Below, in pieces: positions 15,897-24,753 of a DNA stretch of 64,000 bases. A program made the position numbers and the translations under genes. This DNA is from Streptomyces achromogenes (lineage in GTDB: Bacteria; Actinomycetota; Actinomycetes; Streptomycetales; Streptomycetaceae), in NCBI RefSeq assembly GCF_030816715.1, contig NZ_JAUSYH010000001.1, forward strand, positions 1,612,001 through 1,676,000. Reading direction: 5' to 3'. The notes beneath the pieces are model-generated. The model was not told the DNA's origin, did no database searches, and saw only the letters and a program-made list of their open reading frames with translations. Within the stretch, counting starts at the first letter, position 1. Every line of letters starts with the position of its first letter.

Positions 15897-16610
15897 TCAG
15901 GGACGGCCGGCCGGGCCCTGCGGCGCCGTCGCCGTGCGGGCCCTGCGCAGCGCCGCCCGCCAGGCGAACGCGACGCCCGCCTCGACCAGTCCGAGCAGGA
16001 CCAGCCACAGGCCGAGCAGCCGGGTCAGCGCGCGAGCCGACTCGGTGGGCAGCGCGAGCACCACGATCCCCGCGACGACGGCGAACACCGCCGCGCCGAT
16101 GACGACGCCCCGGTGCGGAAGGTCCTCGGCGGCGAGGGCGGTGAAGAGGGTGAGGATGCCCGACACCAGCCACAGAACGCCGACGATCAGCGAGAGCGCC
16201 GCGATGGTCTGCAACGGGTGCCGCAGGCACAGCACCCCGGCCACCACGTAGAGCATGGCCAGGAGGAGCCCGGTCGCCCGCTCGCCGTGGTCGCCCCCGC
16301 CGAAGGCGGCGACGAACCGGAACACGCCGGTCACCAGCAGGTACAGGCCGATGAGCACGGCGAGGACGTGCAGGGTCTCGTCCGGCCAGACCAGGATCAG
16401 GATGCCCGGCACGAACGCCGCGATCGCCGACCCGAGGATCCACGTCCAGGAACGCCCGAGCACGCCCAGGACGTCGGCGGGATCGCCGCCCGCGGGCCCG
16501 CGCACGGCCCGGTCGTCACCCGGGCGGTCGCCGCCGCCGGACAGCGGGTCGGGACCGTCGGACAGCGGGTCGCGGCCGGACTGCGGTGCGGAACCGTGCG
16601 GCACGCTCAT
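15897..16610 (-). CDS. HdeD/DUF308-family membrane protein
   Basis: The 237-residue protein has a Gly/Asp-rich N-terminal tail (about 1-45) and six hydrophobic segments in three hairpin pairs, with VLAVLIGLYLLVTGVFRFVA and VGVLWLVSGILTLFTALA as repeated DUF308 blocks. E. coli HdeD is an acid-resistance membrane protein; the role here is only inferred by family. ATG 16610 is chosen because GAGGAGG precedes it. The next gene upstream is 43 bases away on the same strand. Confidence 0.8.
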   Translation of the reverse strand: MSVPHGSAPQSGRDPLSDGPDPLSGGGDRPGDDRAVRGPAGGDPADVLGVLGRSWTWILGSAIAAFVPGILILVWPDETLHVLAVLIGLYLLVTGVFRFVAAFGGGDHGERATGLLLAMLYVVAGVLCLRHPLQTIAALSLIVGVLWLVSGILTLFTALAAEDLPHRGVVIGAAVFAVVAGIVVLALPTESARALTRLLGLWLVLLGLVEAGVAFAWRAALRRARTATAPQGPAGRP

Positions 16611-16653
16611 GACTTCCTCCTCGCGCCCGGCCGGGACGGCGCGCCCCGGCACC

Positions 16654-16851
16654 TCACTCGGGCAGTTGGCGCATCTCCATGACGCGCAGCCCCAGGGACT
16701 GGCAGCGGGCGAGCAGCCCGTACAGGTGCGCTTCGTCGATCACCCGCCCGAACAGAACCGTCTGGCCGGACATGACCACATGCTCGAGCTCCGGAAACGC
16801 CCTGGTCAGCGTGTCCGACATCTGTCCTTCCACACGGATCTCGTAGCGCAT
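16654..16851 (-). CDS. Small conserved protein, 65 aa, unknown function
   Basis: The frame from ATG 16851 (GGAGAG upstream) encodes MRYEIRVEGQMSDTLTRAFP and ends in LGLRVMEMRQLPE. The pattern is a short alpha/beta protein with a predicted strand-helix-strand-helix-strand layout, similar to small ferredoxin-like dimeric proteins. No catalytic motif is visible. The reading frame stays open 42 codons upstream but without ribosome-binding support. It lies directly upstream of the HdeD-like gene and probably shares its transcript. Confidence 0.65.
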   Translation of the reverse strand: MRYEIRVEGQMSDTLTRAFPELEHVVMSGQTVLFGRVIDEAHLYGLLARCQSLGLRVMEMRQLPE

Positions 16852-17002
16852 GGGCTCTCTCCCCGGGATGGCCTGGGACAGGCGGACCACGCCCTCTACC
16901 GCGATGGTCCGCCCCGGTGAAGCCGTGGGCCTCACCCGGTGCAGGTGAGTCGACCTCCCGCTCCGCGCCCGCGTCACCCGCAGGAACGAGGCTGCGTCTG
17001 TA

Positions 17003-17051
17003 CGTCAGTGCCTCGGTGCGTCAGTGAGTCAGTGCAGTGCGTCAGTGCGTC
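17003..17051. repeat. GTCAGTGC tandem repeat
   Basis: The word GTCAGTGC and variants (GTGCGTCA, GTGAGTCA) repeat about five times over some 45 bases, ending just inside the 3' end of the membrane-protein gene stop region. A simple-sequence repeat of unknown role. Confidence 0.65.
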
Positions 17052-17563
17052 AGGTACAGCTTGAACACGATGATCACCAGGCCGAGTACGAGGTTCACCG
17101 AGGCGGCGGTGGACACCAGACGCCAGGAACCGCCGGCCCGGCGTGCCGCCGCCGCCGACCAGCCCACCTGCCCGGCGACGGCGACCGACAGCGCGAGCCA
17201 CAGGGTGCCCGACAGATCGAGACCGAGCAGCGGGCTGACGGCCACGGCGGCGGCCGGCGGTATCGCGGCCTTGACGATCGGCCACTCGTCGCGGCAGACG
17301 AGCAGCACGACCCGGCGGTCCAGGCTCCGCTGCGCCAGCCGCGCCCCGAACAGCTGGGCGTGCACATGCCCGACCCAGAAGACGAGGCCGGTGAGCAACA
17401 GCAGCAGCACCAGCTCCACGCGCGGGAACGACCCCCAGGCACCGGCCCCGACGACGACCGAGGCGGCGAGCATGGATCCGTAGACGCCGCCGGTGTAGTC
17501 GGCGGTGGCCCGGCGCTCGGCGGCGCGGGCGCGGGCCGCCTCCCGATGTCCCGGCGCGGTCAT
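17042..17563 (-). CDS. Membrane protein, four TM segments, unknown function
   Basis: The 173-residue protein has a basic, Ala-rich N-terminal helix (MTAPGHREAARARAAERRAT) followed by about four hydrophobic segments, with VELVLLLLLTGLVFWVGHVH near the middle. I do not recognise a named family. ATG 17563 is preceded by GGGAGG; the longer frame upstream would run into the MFS gene's 3' end. It lies 64 bases downstream of the drug exporter gene on the same strand and may be cotranscribed. Confidence 0.65.
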   Translation of the reverse strand: MTAPGHREAARARAAERRATADYTGGVYGSMLAASVVVGAGAWGSFPRVELVLLLLLTGLVFWVGHVHAQLFGARLAQRSLDRRVVLLVCRDEWPIVKAAIPPAAAVAVSPLLGLDLSGTLWLALSVAVAGQVGWSAAAARRAGGSWRLVSTAASVNLVLGLVIIVFKLYLTH

Positions 17564-17627
17564 GGCGGCCTCCCTTCGGGGATCGGGCGACGAAGGACGT
17601 GTCGGGCACGTCGAGCGGACGGGACCG

Positions 17628-19310
17628 TCAACGCGTCGGCCCGACGGGACCGCTCGGCATGCCGCCACGGGGCTTTCCCGGGCGTTCGGTCCTCGGGGTG
17701 GGCAGATGCGACGTGACCAGGAAACTGGCGAGCGTGATCCCGCCGGCGGCGAGGATCGCCGCCTTCAATCCGTCGAGCTGCGCCGAGGCGTAGGACTCCG
17801 TGAGCGCGTCGACCTCGGCCGGCCGCAGTCCGGCGTCCTCGGCGGCGGCGCGCACCTGGTCGGTGGGCACGAAGCTGATGCCCGCCTCCAGGGCCACGCC
17901 TGCCTGGCGGCTGGTCTCCTCCGACAGCTGGGGGTGGCTCTCCACGCGGGTGGTGAAGGCCTGCGCCAGGGAGCCGACCAGCAGCGACCCGATGAGCGCG
18001 GTACCCAGCGCGGAGCCCAGGTTCTGAGCCGTGAACTGCAGGCCGCCCACCTCGCTGCGCTCGTCCTCGTCCACGCTCGACTGGACGACGTTGCCCAGCT
18101 GCGAGGCCAGCAGGCCCATCCCCACGCCGAGCAGCGCCATCGCCCCGGCGAACTGCGCGTCGTCGATGACGGGGTCGATGGTGGCCAGCAGCCACACGAC
18201 GGCCGCGGCCAGGGTCAGCAGCGCGAGTCGCACCACCCGCCGCGCTCCCGCCAGCCGGCCCAGACGGGCGGCGCCCAGGGACGCGGCGAGCATGGTCACC
18301 GACACGGGGAGCAGGCGCAGGCCCGTCTCGAAGGCGTCGAAGCCCTGCACGACCTGCAGATACAGCGGGATCGTGAAGAACAGGCCGAGCAGGATGAGGT
18401 TCTGGCTCAGCAGGCACATCAGGCCCGACCGCAGCACGGGCCTGTGCAGGAGCGCGAGATGGAAGAGGGGATCGGCGCTCCTCGCCTCCCTGCGCCGTTC
18501 CCAGTGCAGGAAGACGGCCAGCACGGCCACTCCGGCGCCGACGACGAACAGGGTCGGCGAGAAGCCGAACACGGTGAACGGCGGGTTGCGGGGCTGCAGC
18601 CAGCCCCAGGTGCCGCTCTGCAGGACGCCGAGCACCCCGAGCGCCAGCCCGGCCGCCGACAGCGCGGCGCCGACGCCGTCCAGACGCGGCCGTGTTCCCG
18701 TCCGGGGCGACTCCGTGACCGCCTTGCGGAAGCACAGCACGACCAGCACGACGACGACCTCGCCTGCGAAGACCAGCCGCCAGGTGAGGTACGTCGTCAC
18801 CCAGCCGCCCAGCAGCGGGCCGACCGCGATCCCCGCACCGGCCAGGCCGCCGATCACCCCGTAGGCGACGGCCCTGTCCCGCCCCCGGTAGGACTCGGCG
18901 ACCAGCGCCGCCATGGCGGGCAGCACCATCGCGGCGCCCAGTCCCTCGACGACCGACCAGCCCAGCGTGAGGACCCACAGGGTGGGTGCGACAGCGGTGA
19001 GGGCCGAGCCCGTGGCGTAGACGACGAGGCCGAGGAGGAACAGCCGGCGCCGGCCGAGGATGTCCCCCAGCCGACCCCCGATGATCATGAACGCCGCCAT
19101 GACCAGTGCGTACAGGGTGATGACCGCCTGGATGGCCGTCACCTCGGTGTCGAAGTCCTCGACCAGCTGGCTGATCGAGACGTTCATGACGGAGGTGTCC
19201 AGGACCATCAGGAACTGGGCGGTGCCCAGGACTATCAGAGCGCGCCAGCGCTTCACGGTGTCCACGGGTTCATGGAAGCCGGGCGGTCCGGTCGGCGCCT
19301 CACCCGCCAC
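17628..19310 (-). CDS. DHA2-type MFS drug exporter (14 TM)
   Basis: The 560-residue protein fits the 14-segment drug:H+ antiporter 2 family: motif D1-like LGTAQFLMVLDTSVMNVS, motif A GGRLGDILGRRRLFLLG, and the motif C-like GGLAGAGIAVGPLLGGWVT. It is expected in the cytoplasmic membrane and exports cationic or antibiotic-like compounds; the actual substrate is unknown. It lies 54 bases downstream of a LAL-type LuxR gene on the same strand, which suggests that regulator drives or senses its expression. Confidence 0.9.
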   Translation of the reverse strand: MAGEAPTGPPGFHEPVDTVKRWRALIVLGTAQFLMVLDTSVMNVSISQLVEDFDTEVTAIQAVITLYALVMAAFMIIGGRLGDILGRRRLFLLGLVVYATGSALTAVAPTLWVLTLGWSVVEGLGAAMVLPAMAALVAESYRGRDRAVAYGVIGGLAGAGIAVGPLLGGWVTTYLTWRLVFAGEVVVVLVVLCFRKAVTESPRTGTRPRLDGVGAALSAAGLALGVLGVLQSGTWGWLQPRNPPFTVFGFSPTLFVVGAGVAVLAVFLHWERRREARSADPLFHLALLHRPVLRSGLMCLLSQNLILLGLFFTIPLYLQVVQGFDAFETGLRLLPVSVTMLAASLGAARLGRLAGARRVVRLALLTLAAAVVWLLATIDPVIDDAQFAGAMALLGVGMGLLASQLGNVVQSSVDEDERSEVGGLQFTAQNLGSALGTALIGSLLVGSLAQAFTTRVESHPQLSEETSRQAGVALEAGISFVPTDQVRAAAEDAGLRPAEVDALTESYASAQLDGLKAAILAAGGITLASFLVTSHLPTPRTERPGKPRGGMPSGPVGPTR

Positions 19311-19364
19311 GGGCGAGCCTCGGGCCGTACGGCCCCGGCCACGCCGGCCGGAGCGTCGGTGCCG

Positions 19365-22082
19365 TCAGAGCAGGTCCAGCTCGCGGGCCCGGCGCACCGC
19401 CTCGTTGCGGCGGTTGACCGACAGCTTCCGGTAGGCGCTCTTGAGGTGCGTCTTGACCGTGTTCACGGACACGTACAGGTCGGCGGCGATCTCCTCCGTC
19501 GACATCGTCAGGGCCAGCCTGCGCAGCACGTCGCGTTCGCGTCCGCTCAGTTCCTCCACCACCGGCGGCGGCCGGTCGTCGGACGGCGGCGCGCCCGGCG
19601 TGAGCCACTCCCCGGCCGTCCCCCGCAGCGACGCCGGGGCGAGGAAGCGGCGGATCCACGGCCCGGCCTCGGTGAAGGGGCGGCGCAGGCCGTCGCGGCG
19701 CGCCTCGCGCAGTGCCTGGCCGACGAATCCGTGCGCGGCGGCCGTGTCCCCCGCCTCACTCGCCGCCTGCGCCCGCACCAGCAGGGCCCGGACGATCACC
19801 GCCGGCCCGGAGCGTCCGTCCTGACGCACGGCGTCGAGGAGGTCGATCGCCGCGTCCGGCCTGCCGGCGGCGAGCTGGGCCCGTGCGGCCGCGACCTCGC
19901 AGGCCGGCTGCGCGTCGGGGACCGCCAGGAGCACCTTGACCGCCGTCTCGGGGCGGCCCTCGGCGAGATGCGCGGCGGACGCGACGAGCGCCGTCTGTCC
20001 CTCCGCCCAGGGCGAGGGCACCGCGGTCGGAACGGCCGGCTCCACCACGGCGAGCGCCGCCCGGGTGTCGCCGCGGGCCAGGTACAGCCGGGCGGCGGCG
20101 ATGGCCCGGACCGCCTCCATGACCGGGTCGCACCACGCGGAGGGCGATTCGGCGGTCTCGTCGAGCAGCGTCCGGGCCCGGCCCAGGTCGTCGCGGTCGA
20201 CGGCCACTGCGGCCAGGACCAGCCGCGCCATGCCGGAGCCGGACGACTGGGGCAGGCCGTAGCGCTCCGTCTCGGCCGCGGCGGACCGTGCCCTGCGTTC
20301 CGCTCTGCCGGGCCAGCCGTCGAGGTAGTCGATCAGGGCCAGCCGGCCCAGGGCGTCCTCGCGTGCGAGTGCCGTCGCGGCCCCCGCGGCGGAGCCGGCC
20401 ACGCTCGACAGGGCGGCGCACGCCTCCTCGAACCGTCCGGCCCACAGCCGCGCCGAACCCAGATGGGCCAGCAGCAGCGCGGTGAGCTCGGGGTGCTTCT
20501 CCAGCAGCTGGGCGGGGACCTCGTGCCGGAGCGTGTCGGCGGCCGCGGCGGCCAGTTCCGCCCGGGCCGGCGCACCGGTCAGCCGGGCGGCCAGCGCCTC
20601 GAGCAACGCGCAGCTCAACCGTGCCGCCGCCAGCGCGGGCTGCTCCCCCGCCGGTTCCTCCCCCGCGCCGGCGCGGGCCGGCGACCCGCGCCCGGCCGCC
20701 TCCAGCGTCCGTTCCGCGTGGCGCAGATGCGCCTGGCCGCGGTCGAGCTCGTGCAGGGACAGCTCGCGTGCGGCACGGACGAGGTGGGCGGCAGGGCTCG
20801 CCGCCTCCGGCCCCATCCGGGAGAACAGCTCGGCGAGCGCGTCGACGCGCAGCCCGGTGAAGAGCCAGCCGATCGCGAGGTCGTCGACCAGAGCGCCCGC
20901 GGTGAACTCCCAGTCGCCCGCCGCCGCGCCGTGGCTGAGGGTCGACGCGAGGGATCCCGAGCCGCGCAGCCAGTGCGCGGCCCGCCGGTGCAGTTCGGGC
21001 TCCAGGCCGGGTGAGCGCATCCGCAGATGAGCGCGGAGGATCTCCGCGAACAGCGGATGAAGGCGGTACCAGTCCCGCTCGAGATGCTCGACGAAGGCGT
21101 TCTCGCGATGCAGCCCCGCCAGGATGGGCCCGGCGTCGGTCCGTGCGGTGAGGGCGTTCACCAGCCCGGGACGGAACCGGTCGAGGACGCTGACCCGCAG
21201 CAGCAGGTCCTGCGTCTTGGGAGGCTGCCGGCGGAGCACCTCCGCCAGCAGGAAGTCGGCGACCGCCGTGCGGTCGGCCTCGAACTTCTTCAGGTACGAC
21301 TCCGGGTCCGGGCTCTCGCGGGCGGCGAGGGCGCACAGCCGCAGACCGGCGGCCCAGCCCCGGGTGCGGTTCACCAGGCTCTGCGCCGCGTGCGCGGGAA
21401 GCCGCAGTCCGTGCAGCTCCAGAAGCTCGGCCGCCTCCTCCGCTGTGAAGGCCAGCTCCGCCCCCCGGATCTCCGTCAACTCGCCGGCCGCCCGGTAGCG
21501 GTGCAGCGGCAGCAGCGGCTCGGTGCGGGTGACGAGGACCAGGCGCAGGCCTCCGCCCGCGTGGTGCAGGACGAACTCCAGCTGCTCGGCGATCTCCGGG
21601 TCGGCCACCCGGTCGTACTCGTCGAGCACGACGATCACGGGCCGGTCCCGGGTGCTCAGCCCGGCGGCCAGCCGGGCCAGCAGCGCGGCGGGCACCCGGC
21701 CCGCGTCCGCGGGACAGCCGATCTCGGCGGGCAGGTCGGTCCCGGCGGCGCGCAGGGCCTCGAGCAGATAGGCCCACAGCATGCCCGGGCCCTGTCCGGC
21801 CGCGTCGGTGGTGAGCCAGGCGACGGGATGCTCGCGTGCCGCGGCCCAGTCGGCGACCAGCAGTGTCTTGCCTGCGCCCGCCGCGCCGTTGACCATGGTC
21901 AGCGGCGTCTCCAGAGCCCCGTCGAGGTGTGTGACCAGCCGCTCGCGCCGCAGGAACGTCACCGGACGGGCCGGGACGACGAACCGCGTGCGCAGGAACG
22001 GATCTCCCTGGGGATCGGCGTACGGGCCCGCCGGCACATACGGGCCCTTCTGTTGCGCGTCGCTCTCCTCGAGCCCGGCCAT
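19365..22082 (-). CDS. LAL-type LuxR family regulator (MalT/AlkS-like)
   Basis: The 905-residue protein has a P-loop at 66-73 (GAAGAGKT), a Walker B-like VIVVLDEYDRV, a helical TPR-like middle, and a C-terminal LuxR helix-turn-helix with LSGRERDVLRRLALTMSTEE and VSVNTVKTHLKSAYRKL. This is the large ATP-binding LuxR (LAL) architecture of MalT, which needs ATP and an inducer to activate transcription. I start at ATG 22082; the frame continues upstream through a repeat-rich region without support. The adjacent MFS exporter is the natural target. Confidence 0.9.
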   Translation of the reverse strand: MAGLEESDAQQKGPYVPAGPYADPQGDPFLRTRFVVPARPVTFLRRERLVTHLDGALETPLTMVNGAAGAGKTLLVADWAAAREHPVAWLTTDAAGQGPGMLWAYLLEALRAAGTDLPAEIGCPADAGRVPAALLARLAAGLSTRDRPVIVVLDEYDRVADPEIAEQLEFVLHHAGGGLRLVLVTRTEPLLPLHRYRAAGELTEIRGAELAFTAEEAAELLELHGLRLPAHAAQSLVNRTRGWAAGLRLCALAARESPDPESYLKKFEADRTAVADFLLAEVLRRQPPKTQDLLLRVSVLDRFRPGLVNALTARTDAGPILAGLHRENAFVEHLERDWYRLHPLFAEILRAHLRMRSPGLEPELHRRAAHWLRGSGSLASTLSHGAAAGDWEFTAGALVDDLAIGWLFTGLRVDALAELFSRMGPEAASPAAHLVRAARELSLHELDRGQAHLRHAERTLEAAGRGSPARAGAGEEPAGEQPALAAARLSCALLEALAARLTGAPARAELAAAAADTLRHEVPAQLLEKHPELTALLLAHLGSARLWAGRFEEACAALSSVAGSAAGAATALAREDALGRLALIDYLDGWPGRAERRARSAAAETERYGLPQSSGSGMARLVLAAVAVDRDDLGRARTLLDETAESPSAWCDPVMEAVRAIAAARLYLARGDTRAALAVVEPAVPTAVPSPWAEGQTALVASAAHLAEGRPETAVKVLLAVPDAQPACEVAAARAQLAAGRPDAAIDLLDAVRQDGRSGPAVIVRALLVRAQAASEAGDTAAAHGFVGQALREARRDGLRRPFTEAGPWIRRFLAPASLRGTAGEWLTPGAPPSDDRPPPVVEELSGRERDVLRRLALTMSTEEIAADLYVSVNTVKTHLKSAYRKLSVNRRNEAVRRARELDLL

Positions 22083-22319
22083 GGCGCTCACCGCCCCGGT
22101 CGTCCGGTCATGCGTAACGCTTTTCCCAGCATCCCAGGGTTCCGCCCCAGCCGCTCCGCGAGAGCCCTGCGAGCAGGCGCGACGCCGGCTCGGGCGATGT
22201 GGACGACCTACGGCGACGACGCCGTACGGACGCCCCGGAGCCCGGCCGCGCCCTCGCCGAGCCGCCACGCGGCCAGGGCGGAGGACGGACTTCGACGGGC
22301 GGAGCCGGCATGCGGAACC

Positions 22320-22512
22320 GGCAACCGGACCCGCCCGCCCGCCGACATCTGCTCACCGGTGCCCTTCCGCCGACATCAGCCCTCCGAACCCGCCCGCCAC
22401 GTCAGCCCTCCGGTCCCGACATCACCTCACCGGACCCGCCCGCCCACGTCGGCCCTGCGGGATCGGCACCCGCTCACCGGACCCGCCCGCCGACGTCAGC
22501 GCGCCGTCTCCG
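22320..22512. repeat. Imperfect tandem repeats upstream of the phzF-like gene
   Basis: A unit close to CTCACCGGACCCGCCCGCC followed by GACGTCAGC recurs about five times with changes. The whole 22083-22618 gap is non-coding by my reading; open frames across it come from base composition. Confidence 0.6.
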
Positions 22513-22618
22513 CCACCGGCGTCAGCTCGCCGTTTCGGCCGTGGACCCGCCGAAAGCGGGCCACAACCCGCGGATTGGCCTTGGCCGACGGCGCCGCCCG
22601 CCTCCTAACGTCAGCGGC

Positions 22619-23428
22619 ATGCGGATCCGAATCGTCGACGCCTTCACCGACCGCCCCTTCACCGGCAATCCGGCCGGGGTCCTGCTCCTGGACGCCTTCC
22701 CCGAGGACCGCCGGCTCCAGAACGTCGCCCTGGAGATCAACCACGCCGAGACGGCGTTCGCCCATCCCCTCCCCGAGGGCGGCGACGCGGACTGGGCCCT
22801 GCGCTGGTTCACCCCCGTCACCGAGGTCGACATGTGCGGTCACGCCACGCTGGCCACGGCCCATGTCCTGTACACGACGGGCGTCCACACCGGCCCGGTG
22901 CGGTTCGCGACCCGCAGCGGCGTCGTCGTTGCCACCCCCGCCGAGGACGGTTCGATCACCCTGGACTTCCCGACCGCCCCGCTGACCGCGGTGGATGTCC
23001 CGGCCGGTCTGACCGGGGCGCTGGGCGCCGAACCGCTCGCCTGTCTCGACACCGGCCCGCGCGTCGGCGACCTGCTGATCGAGCTGGCCGACGAGAAGAC
23101 CGTGCGCGCCCTGCGGCCGGACCACAGGGCTCTCGCCGGCTGTTCCCGCCGCGGCGTCATCGCCACCGCCCGCGCCGAGGACCCCGCCCGCGGATACGAC
23201 TTCGTCTCCCGCTGCTTCTTCCCGAACGTCGGCATCGACGAGGACCCGGTGACGGGCAGCGCCCACACCGCTCTCGCCCCGTACTGGTCCGGTCGTCTCG
23301 GCCGCACCGCGCTGACCGGCCTCCAGGCCTCCCCGCGCTCCGGCCGCGTGCGCACCGAACTGCGCGGCGACCGCACGCTGTTGCACGGCCGCGCGGTCAC
23401 CGTCATCGAGGGCGAGCTGCTGCTCTGA
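22619..23428 (+). CDS. PhzF family isomerase/epimerase
   Basis: The 269-residue protein has the PhzF diaminopimelate epimerase-like double fold: an N-terminal IVDAFTDRPFTGNPAGV, the catalytic glutamate E44 in NHAETAF, MCGHATLA, and a C-terminal GIDEDPVTGSAHTALAPYW. It is a compact member of the family. No phenazine genes are nearby, so the substrate is unknown. The ATG has no clear Shine-Dalgarno sequence and TAACGT lies ten bases upstream, so a leaderless transcript is plausible. Confidence 0.88.
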   Translation: MRIRIVDAFTDRPFTGNPAGVLLLDAFPEDRRLQNVALEINHAETAFAHPLPEGGDADWALRWFTPVTEVDMCGHATLATAHVLYTTGVHTGPVRFATRSGVVVATPAEDGSITLDFPTAPLTAVDVPAGLTGALGAEPLACLDTGPRVGDLLIELADEKTVRALRPDHRALAGCSRRGVIATARAEDPARGYDFVSRCFFPNVGIDEDPVTGSAHTALAPYWSGRLGRTALTGLQASPRSGRVRTELRGDRTLLHGRAVTVIEGELLL

Positions 23429-23437
23429 GCTCGCGGC

Positions 23438-24241
23438 TCACGCCGTGGGCAGCCACCCCACCTTTCCCGCCAGCAGGGCGTATCCCACGAAGGCCCCGAT
23501 GTCGAGCAGCGAGTGCGCCACCACGAGGGGACCCACCCGGCCCCAGCGCCGGTAGAGGTAGACGAACACCACGCCCATCACCATGTTGCCGATGAAGCCG
23601 CCGATGCCCTGGTAGAGGTGGTACGAGCCGCGCAGCACGGCGCTGGCCACCAGCGCGGTGCCCGGCGTCCACCCCAACTGGCCGAGCCTGCGCAGCAGAT
23701 ACCCGACGACGATGACCTCTTCGAGGATCGCGTTCTGCAGCGCGGACAGGACCAGCACCGGGTACTTCCACCACACGTCGGGCAGCGCCTCCGGCACCAC
23801 CGTGAGGTTGAAACCGAGGCCTCGGGCCGCGAGGTAAAAGGCGATGCCGGTGCTGCCGATCACCGCCGCGACGGCCGCCCCGCGGCCGAGGTCCGGCCAG
23901 GGCCGCGTGCGGTCGAAGCCCAGCGTGCGCAGCCCCTGCCCCTCGCGCAGCAGGAAGTGCGCGACGAGGGCCACCGGGACCAGCGCCGTGGCGATCCCGA
24001 ACAGCTGCCAGGCGAGATCGAGCCATGGGCGGCCGGGCGCGGCGGAGGCGTTGAGGGTCGCCGCCTGGTCCTTCAGACCCCCCGGCTTGGTGACCGAGCC
24101 GACAAAACTGATCAGGGCGGACACACCGCTCGCGCCGAGCGAGACCCCCAGAACGAGCAGTGTCTCGTCACGGAAAATCCGTCGCGAGAGCCGTTCCTGC
24201 GGAAAAGAATCAGCCAACGAGAACCCTGCCTCCACCTGCAC
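23438..24241 (-). CDS. CPBP family intramembrane metalloprotease
   Basis: The 267-residue protein has about seven hydrophobic segments and the CPBP (Abi) motifs: ALQNAILEEVIVVGYLLRRL with the paired glutamates, a histidine in RGSYHLYQG followed by NMVMG, and a C-terminal VVAHSLLDIGAF. Relatives process prenylated proteins or anti-sigma factors, or protect against bacteriocins. I place the start at GTG 24241, which has GGAGG six bases upstream; the longer frame has no support. It is convergent with the PhzF gene, nine bases apart. Confidence 0.82.
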   Translation of the reverse strand: MQVEAGFSLADSFPQERLSRRIFRDETLLVLGVSLGASGVSALISFVGSVTKPGGLKDQAATLNASAAPGRPWLDLAWQLFGIATALVPVALVAHFLLREGQGLRTLGFDRTRPWPDLGRGAAVAAVIGSTGIAFYLAARGLGFNLTVVPEALPDVWWKYPVLVLSALQNAILEEVIVVGYLLRRLGQLGWTPGTALVASAVLRGSYHLYQGIGGFIGNMVMGVVFVYLYRRWGRVGPLVVAHSLLDIGAFVGYALLAGKVGWLPTA

Positions 24242-24753
24242 ACCTGCCTCCGGTTGCGTGACCCCGCGTCCCTCCGCCGCCCCGCCATGCTCTCGAACGA
24301 AGCTGTGAAGACCGTGCGTGGCGGGCCGGCGAAAGGACGGGCGCCCCGTACAGAGCGCCCTCCGCCTCGCGGGCCGCGCGGCGGAGATCCGCCGCCGGCC
24401 GCCGGGAAGGGACGTCACCGTCGTGGGAGGTCACAGCTTGCCCGATCGGCACGTGGCGGGCAGCAGCGACCCCCGTCCCCGCACGCGCTCCGCCGTACGA
24501 CGGCCGTCACGACCGCCCCCGACCCCCCACCCCGCGAGGGATCGCGCCCAGCGGTACCACCCATGGCACGGGACGCGCCCCGGACGCCGACGCACCGACC
24601 TCGGACCAGCGGCCGGGCACGGACCGCGAGGACCCCGAACCCGGTCGCGCCGCTCCCCGCCCTCGGCCCGGCACGCCCGGCGCTCGACCGCCCGGGGCGC
24701 TTCGAGCCGCCGGGGGGCGCTCAGCCGCTCGCGACACTCAGCCGCTCACGCAC
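24242..24753. other. Non-coding spacer, nothing recognised
   Basis: About 510 bases separate the CPBP gene start from the 3' end of the glutamate-cysteine ligase gene. The stretch is Pro/Arg-codon-like GC-rich sequence with no ribosome-binding sites, hairpins of note or protein signatures on either strand. The CPBP promoter should lie in its first 150 bases. Confidence 0.45.

Noticed and set aside
17505..21014. A plus-strand open frame of more than 1100 codons
   Set aside because: It is antisense to the MFS exporter and LAL regulator, is rich in Arg, Gly, Gln and His, and has no domain; it is a typical shadow frame of high-GC DNA.
22083..22618. Tandem GC-rich repeats considered as a CRISPR array or secretion element
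   Set aside because: Units are imperfect, adjacent without spacers, and variable in length, so they are degenerate tandem repeats.
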